From assembly GCA_013815465.1 (NCBI GenBank), contig JACDGE010000023.1:1-32319 (forward strand): a stretch of DNA of 32,319 bases, in the 5' to 3' direction. The translations under genes and the position numbers were made by a program. The notes beneath the pieces are model-generated. The model did not search any database and was not told the origin of the DNA. It saw only the letters and a list, made by a program, of their open reading frames with translations. This document shows, one piece after another, positions 30,228 to 32,319 of the stretch. How positions within the stretch are numbered: the stretch's first letter is position 1; the number at the start of each line of letters is the position of its first letter. This DNA comes from Alphaproteobacteria bacterium. GTDB lineage: Bacteria; Pseudomonadota; Alphaproteobacteria; UBA9655.

Positions 30228-30532
30228 ATGACACCCCACACCCAAAAGATTTTTCCGATTTTGAAAAGGAAGCCCTGGAAGCATCATCCATCGATACTCT
30301 CAAATTGGATCTGCAGCGCCATCTTAACAAGCTCCACGGGGAACAGAGAGAGGATAGTAAGGAACGGATCTCTGCCATTGAAGAACGTTGTAATGAGGAA
30401 ATTCACTCAACCCTTGAGAAGCACGTGATGCTGCAGTTAGAGTGCATTAAGTTGAAGATGCCTCAACTCCTCAGGTGTCATCCTGAATTTATTTCAGGAT
30501 CTTTTTTAGATGTTGAAATAAGTTCACCATGA
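30228..30532 (+). pseudogene. Frameshifted fragment of a coiled-coil protein, interrupted by the 72-bp repeat
   Basis: An ATG at 30228 has a strong AGGAGG site five bases before it and codes MTPHT, but the following reading frame shifts. In the +2 frame the text continues PKDFSDFEKEALEASSIDTL, then KLDLQRHLNKLHGEQREDSKERISAIEER and so on, a highly helical charged sequence. One missing base near 30243 would join the two. At 30441 the 72-bp dispersed repeat begins and the protein text becomes repeat-derived (CHPEFISGS). So this is a gene with a frameshift and a repeat insertion. Family not recognised. Confidence 0.5.
30441..30512 (+). repeat. 72-bp dispersed repeat, copy B
   Basis: 71 of 72 bases equal those of copy A (3134-3205), same orientation, 27 kb away. 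It lies in the coiled-coil gene remnant. Confidence 0.9.
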
Positions 30533-30540
30533 TAGTCTGG

Positions 30541-30900
30541 AGAGGTCATGATGGCTATGTGATCTCCAATTCAAACTAACCCACTATAGACAAGCATTTT
30601 CAGGAGATCCTGAAGACCTTCCACGGCACTGTGCTTCAGCTCTTCTCCCCGCACTTGAAGCGCTCGGAGGAGGATGGGGGGTGGCTCTACGCGCGACTCA
30701 CTTCTCCGTCAACCGTAAACACTTTTCGCCTTATTCAAGAGTTTTTTGGTTTTAAAAGAAGCAGAAGGGCTCTTTCGAGCCGCGGTGATAACATCATGAC
30801 CTTCATCATGGAGGCGGTGTACAACCGCTTGTCCAATCCCTTGCCTGCGGCAATTACTAAAAAACGAGCCATAGCTTTTTCCTACGTGGAGTTGTAAAAA
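30541..30900 (+). pseudogene. Unrecognised ORF remnant upstream of mutM
   Basis: An open frame runs from about 30580 to a stop at ~30897 (for example DKHFQEILKTFHGTVLQLFS ... DNIMTFIMEAVYNRLSNPL), with an in-frame stop at 30577-30579 and no convincing ribosome binding site before the only early start (GTG 30631). The composition is protein-like but no family is recognised. It may be the 3' end of the gene whose start is the fragment at 30228, though the frames differ. It is convergent with mutM. Confidence 0.35.
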
Positions 30901-30903
30901 TTT

Positions 30904-31740
30904 TTATTGTTGGCATTTTTCACAATAATAAGTCGCCCGACCGCTTTGATTCATTTTCGTAAGAAGGGTGGTCTGACAATGATGGCAAGGCATATTAGCT
31001 CGATTATAAACCTTAAAAGAATGCTGAAAATAACCGATATTACCATTGGGTTGAATGTGATCTCGTAAAGTAGATCCTCCCGCAGCAATAGCGCGTCTTA
31101 AAACATCTTGGATTTCGTTTAGTAAAAGGTTTGTCTCCTCAAGGTTTAGCGTATTTGCTAAGCGTAAAGGGGATATTCTTGCTTGCCATAAAGCCTCAGA
31201 TGCATAAATATTTCCTATTCCTGCAATAATATTTTGATTAAGGAGAGCATTTTTTATGGGGATGGCACGACGCCTTAAAGACGCATAGAGCTTGCCGGTA
31301 TTTAAGGAACAATCACTTAAAGGTTCAAAGCCTAATGAATTAAAGGGAGTTGAATTTTCAATTTGATCTGTAGCCCTAATTAATAAAAAGCCAAAACGAC
31401 GGGGATCGTTGAAGGTAATTTTAAATTTTTGAGTGGTGATAAAAATAACATGATCATGCTTCCCCGCTTCCACGGAAGAAGTTCCTGGCTCCTCAATAAG
31501 AACTCGGCCTGACATTCCAAGGTGCCAAATCAGGGTTAAACCATGATTAAAATGCAGCAAGAGATACTTAGCGCGACGCACCACAAGCGTAATCGTGTTA
31601 TCTTTAAGAGTGCCTTCCATATTAAGGGGGAGGGGATAACGCAAGTTTTGTCGATTACACTGGATCTTTGTAAAAGCCTGCCCCTCCAGGACTGGCTTTA
31701 ACGCTTGGCAAACGGTTTCAACTTCGGGAAGTTCTGGCAT
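30904..31740 (-). CDS. mutM: Formamidopyrimidine-DNA glycosylase (Fpg/MutM)
   Basis: Removes 8-oxoguanine and formamidopyrimidines and nicks the abasic site. The 278-residue product has the catalytic N-terminus PELPEVETV (Pro2, Glu3), the conserved Lys in RRAKYLLLHF, HLGMSGRV, the H2TH region NQNIIAGIGNIYASEALW, HIQPNGNIGYFQHSFKVYNR and a complete C-terminal zinc finger (Cys252, 255, 273 and 276). Length is normal. With mpg this is the second base-excision-repair glycosylase in the window. Confidence 0.96.
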   Translation of the reverse strand: MPELPEVETVCQALKPVLEGQAFTKIQCNRQNLRYPLPLNMEGTLKDNTITLVVRRAKYLLLHFNHGLTLIWHLGMSGRVLIEEPGTSSVEAGKHDHVIFITTQKFKITFNDPRRFGFLLIRATDQIENSTPFNSLGFEPLSDCSLNTGKLYASLRRRAIPIKNALLNQNIIAGIGNIYASEALWQARISPLRLANTLNLEETNLLLNEIQDVLRRAIAAGGSTLRDHIQPNGNIGYFQHSFKVYNRANMPCHHCQTTLLTKMNQSGRATYYCEKCQQ

Positions 31741-32027
31741 AGCAGGAAATTCCTAATATTTTATGTTTTTTAACCCTTAGAATAATTTTAGATCATATAT
31801 GCAAATTTTTATACCTTAATTTTGATGAATTGTGGAGAATTTTATTCTCACCAAACGTATGCTTTTTAAAAATATTATTTCGTTATATATGACATGTTGC
31901 TTATGGATGCGTAGGCGAAAAGCTCGGAAAAGCATTGTTAGGGCCCACTAAGGGCGAACAAAATCTCCTGCCCAAATGATTTATAATCCCTTGGCTTTTT
32001 ATTCCCCGTCGTTTGTAGCCCACAACC
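31741..32027. other. Intergenic region upstream of mutM
   Basis: AT-rich; presumably contains the mutM promoter. I see no gene. A short open frame over 31901-32116 overlaps the transporter end in another frame and is rejected. Confidence 0.4.
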
Positions 32028-32319
32028 TTAAGTAGGACTATAACCACCCATAGGAAGTGGGGTATAAGAACCACTTTCGTTATCATGTGGTGAGCTTCGA
32101 CGGGACTGAATAACACAAATAAAAGCTAAGATTGCGCTAAACATCACATAATAGGCAGGAGTAACAGGATTTCCTGTCCAATTCGTTAAAAACGTAGAAA
32201 CCACGGGTGCGGTTCCTCCAAAAATCGCGAGGCCCATAGAATAGCTAAAGGCAACGCCACTATACCGTCTTTCTGCTGGAAAAAGATTAGCCATAAAAAG
32301 ATTCATAGGCCCTTGAAAC
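32028..32319 (-). CDS. C-terminal part of an MHS/ProP-like MFS transporter (runs off the window)
   Basis: The reading frame is open to the right edge and codes for the last ~96 residues: FQGPMNLFMANLFPAERRYS, then GVAFSYSMGLAIFGGTAPVVSTFL, a final membrane segment YYVMFSAILAFICVIQ and a polar tail. The pattern 'FP...R.sGvafsYn.....fGGtaPl' is the conserved region before the last two helices of MHS-family transporters, also seen in the complete copy at 3401-4705 (FPTNIRATSVAFCWNFTSIAFGGVAPIL). The start lies outside the window. Confidence 0.88.
   Translation of the reverse strand, partial: FQGPMNLFMANLFPAERRYSGVAFSYSMGLAIFGGTAPVVSTFLTNWTGNPVTPAYYVMFSAILAFICVIQSRRSSPHDNESGSYTPLPMGGYSPT

Noticed and set aside
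30082-30428. Open frames on both strands around 30.1-30.4 kb
   Set aside because: Frames are shadows of the frameshifted helical coding segment in the +2 frame; only the remnant is supported.

Overview
The window looks like a chromosomal segment of an intracellular alphaproteobacterium, most like the amoeba/protist endosymbionts of the order Holosporales (Paracaedibacter/Odyssella/Caedibacter relatives). The assignment is an inference. It rests on alphaproteobacterial gene neighbours (COQ9-family gene divergent from rpsU, holB next to metG, rpmH-rnpA-yidD-yidC-engB), a moderately AT-rich genome full of palindromic intergenic repeats, two MHS-type transporters, type VI secretion genes, and many small signal-peptide proteins, including a secreted leucine-rich-repeat protein. 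No rRNA, CRISPR array, integrase or recognisable full insertion sequence was seen.

Layout. 1-1280: a truncated GlcG/HbpS-like gene, an unrecognised 55-residue ORF with a near-consensus ribosome binding site, and a compact unit in which a GIY-YIG endonuclease gene lies between perfect 74-bp inverted repeats, followed by a 26-bp tandem repeat. 1287-2808: mpg and a COQ9-family gene (minus strand), divergent from rpsU across a long palindrome. 2809-3400: a repeat cluster (8-bp microsatellite, 32-bp inverted repeat, 72-bp dispersed repeat). 3401-4705: MHS-family transporter. 4890-6450: three paralogous small secreted proteins with common leaders; two carry the same promoter and two the same terminator design. 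6539-9249: holB and metG. 9403-10332: a cysteine-rich exported protein with a 25-residue repeat tail that runs antisense into tssG.

10245-17254 (minus strand): pccB, a 2TM-domain membrane protein, pccA, tssF and tssG in one direction. This joins a biotin-dependent propionyl-CoA (or acyl-CoA) carboxylase to two type VI baseplate genes. 17354-18985: a VOC-fold protein and a dicarboxylate/amino-acid:cation symporter. 19068-23641: the conserved rpmH-rnpA-yidD-yidC-engB cluster (ribosome, RNase P, membrane insertion, GTPase), interrupted between rnpA and yidD by a 416-residue exported protein of unknown function. rpmH is too short for many ORF callers but is clear.

23972-25769: ppiD-like periplasmic chaperone and tRNA-Ser(UGA). 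From the tRNA to mutM (about 25770-30900) the content is accessory: an exported LprI-domain protein, an exported LRR protein, an APH/choline-kinase-type phosphotransferase, and decayed gene fragments, one of which carries the second copy of the 72-bp repeat. 30904-31740 is mutM, and the window ends inside a second MHS-type transporter.

The strongest candidates for something new are the inverted-repeat-flanked GIY-YIG unit, the three-copy secreted family, the repeat-tailed Cys-rich protein overlapping tssG, and the unknown exported protein inside the rnpA-yidD cluster. I did not find a multi-gene system that I can name as novel with confidence.
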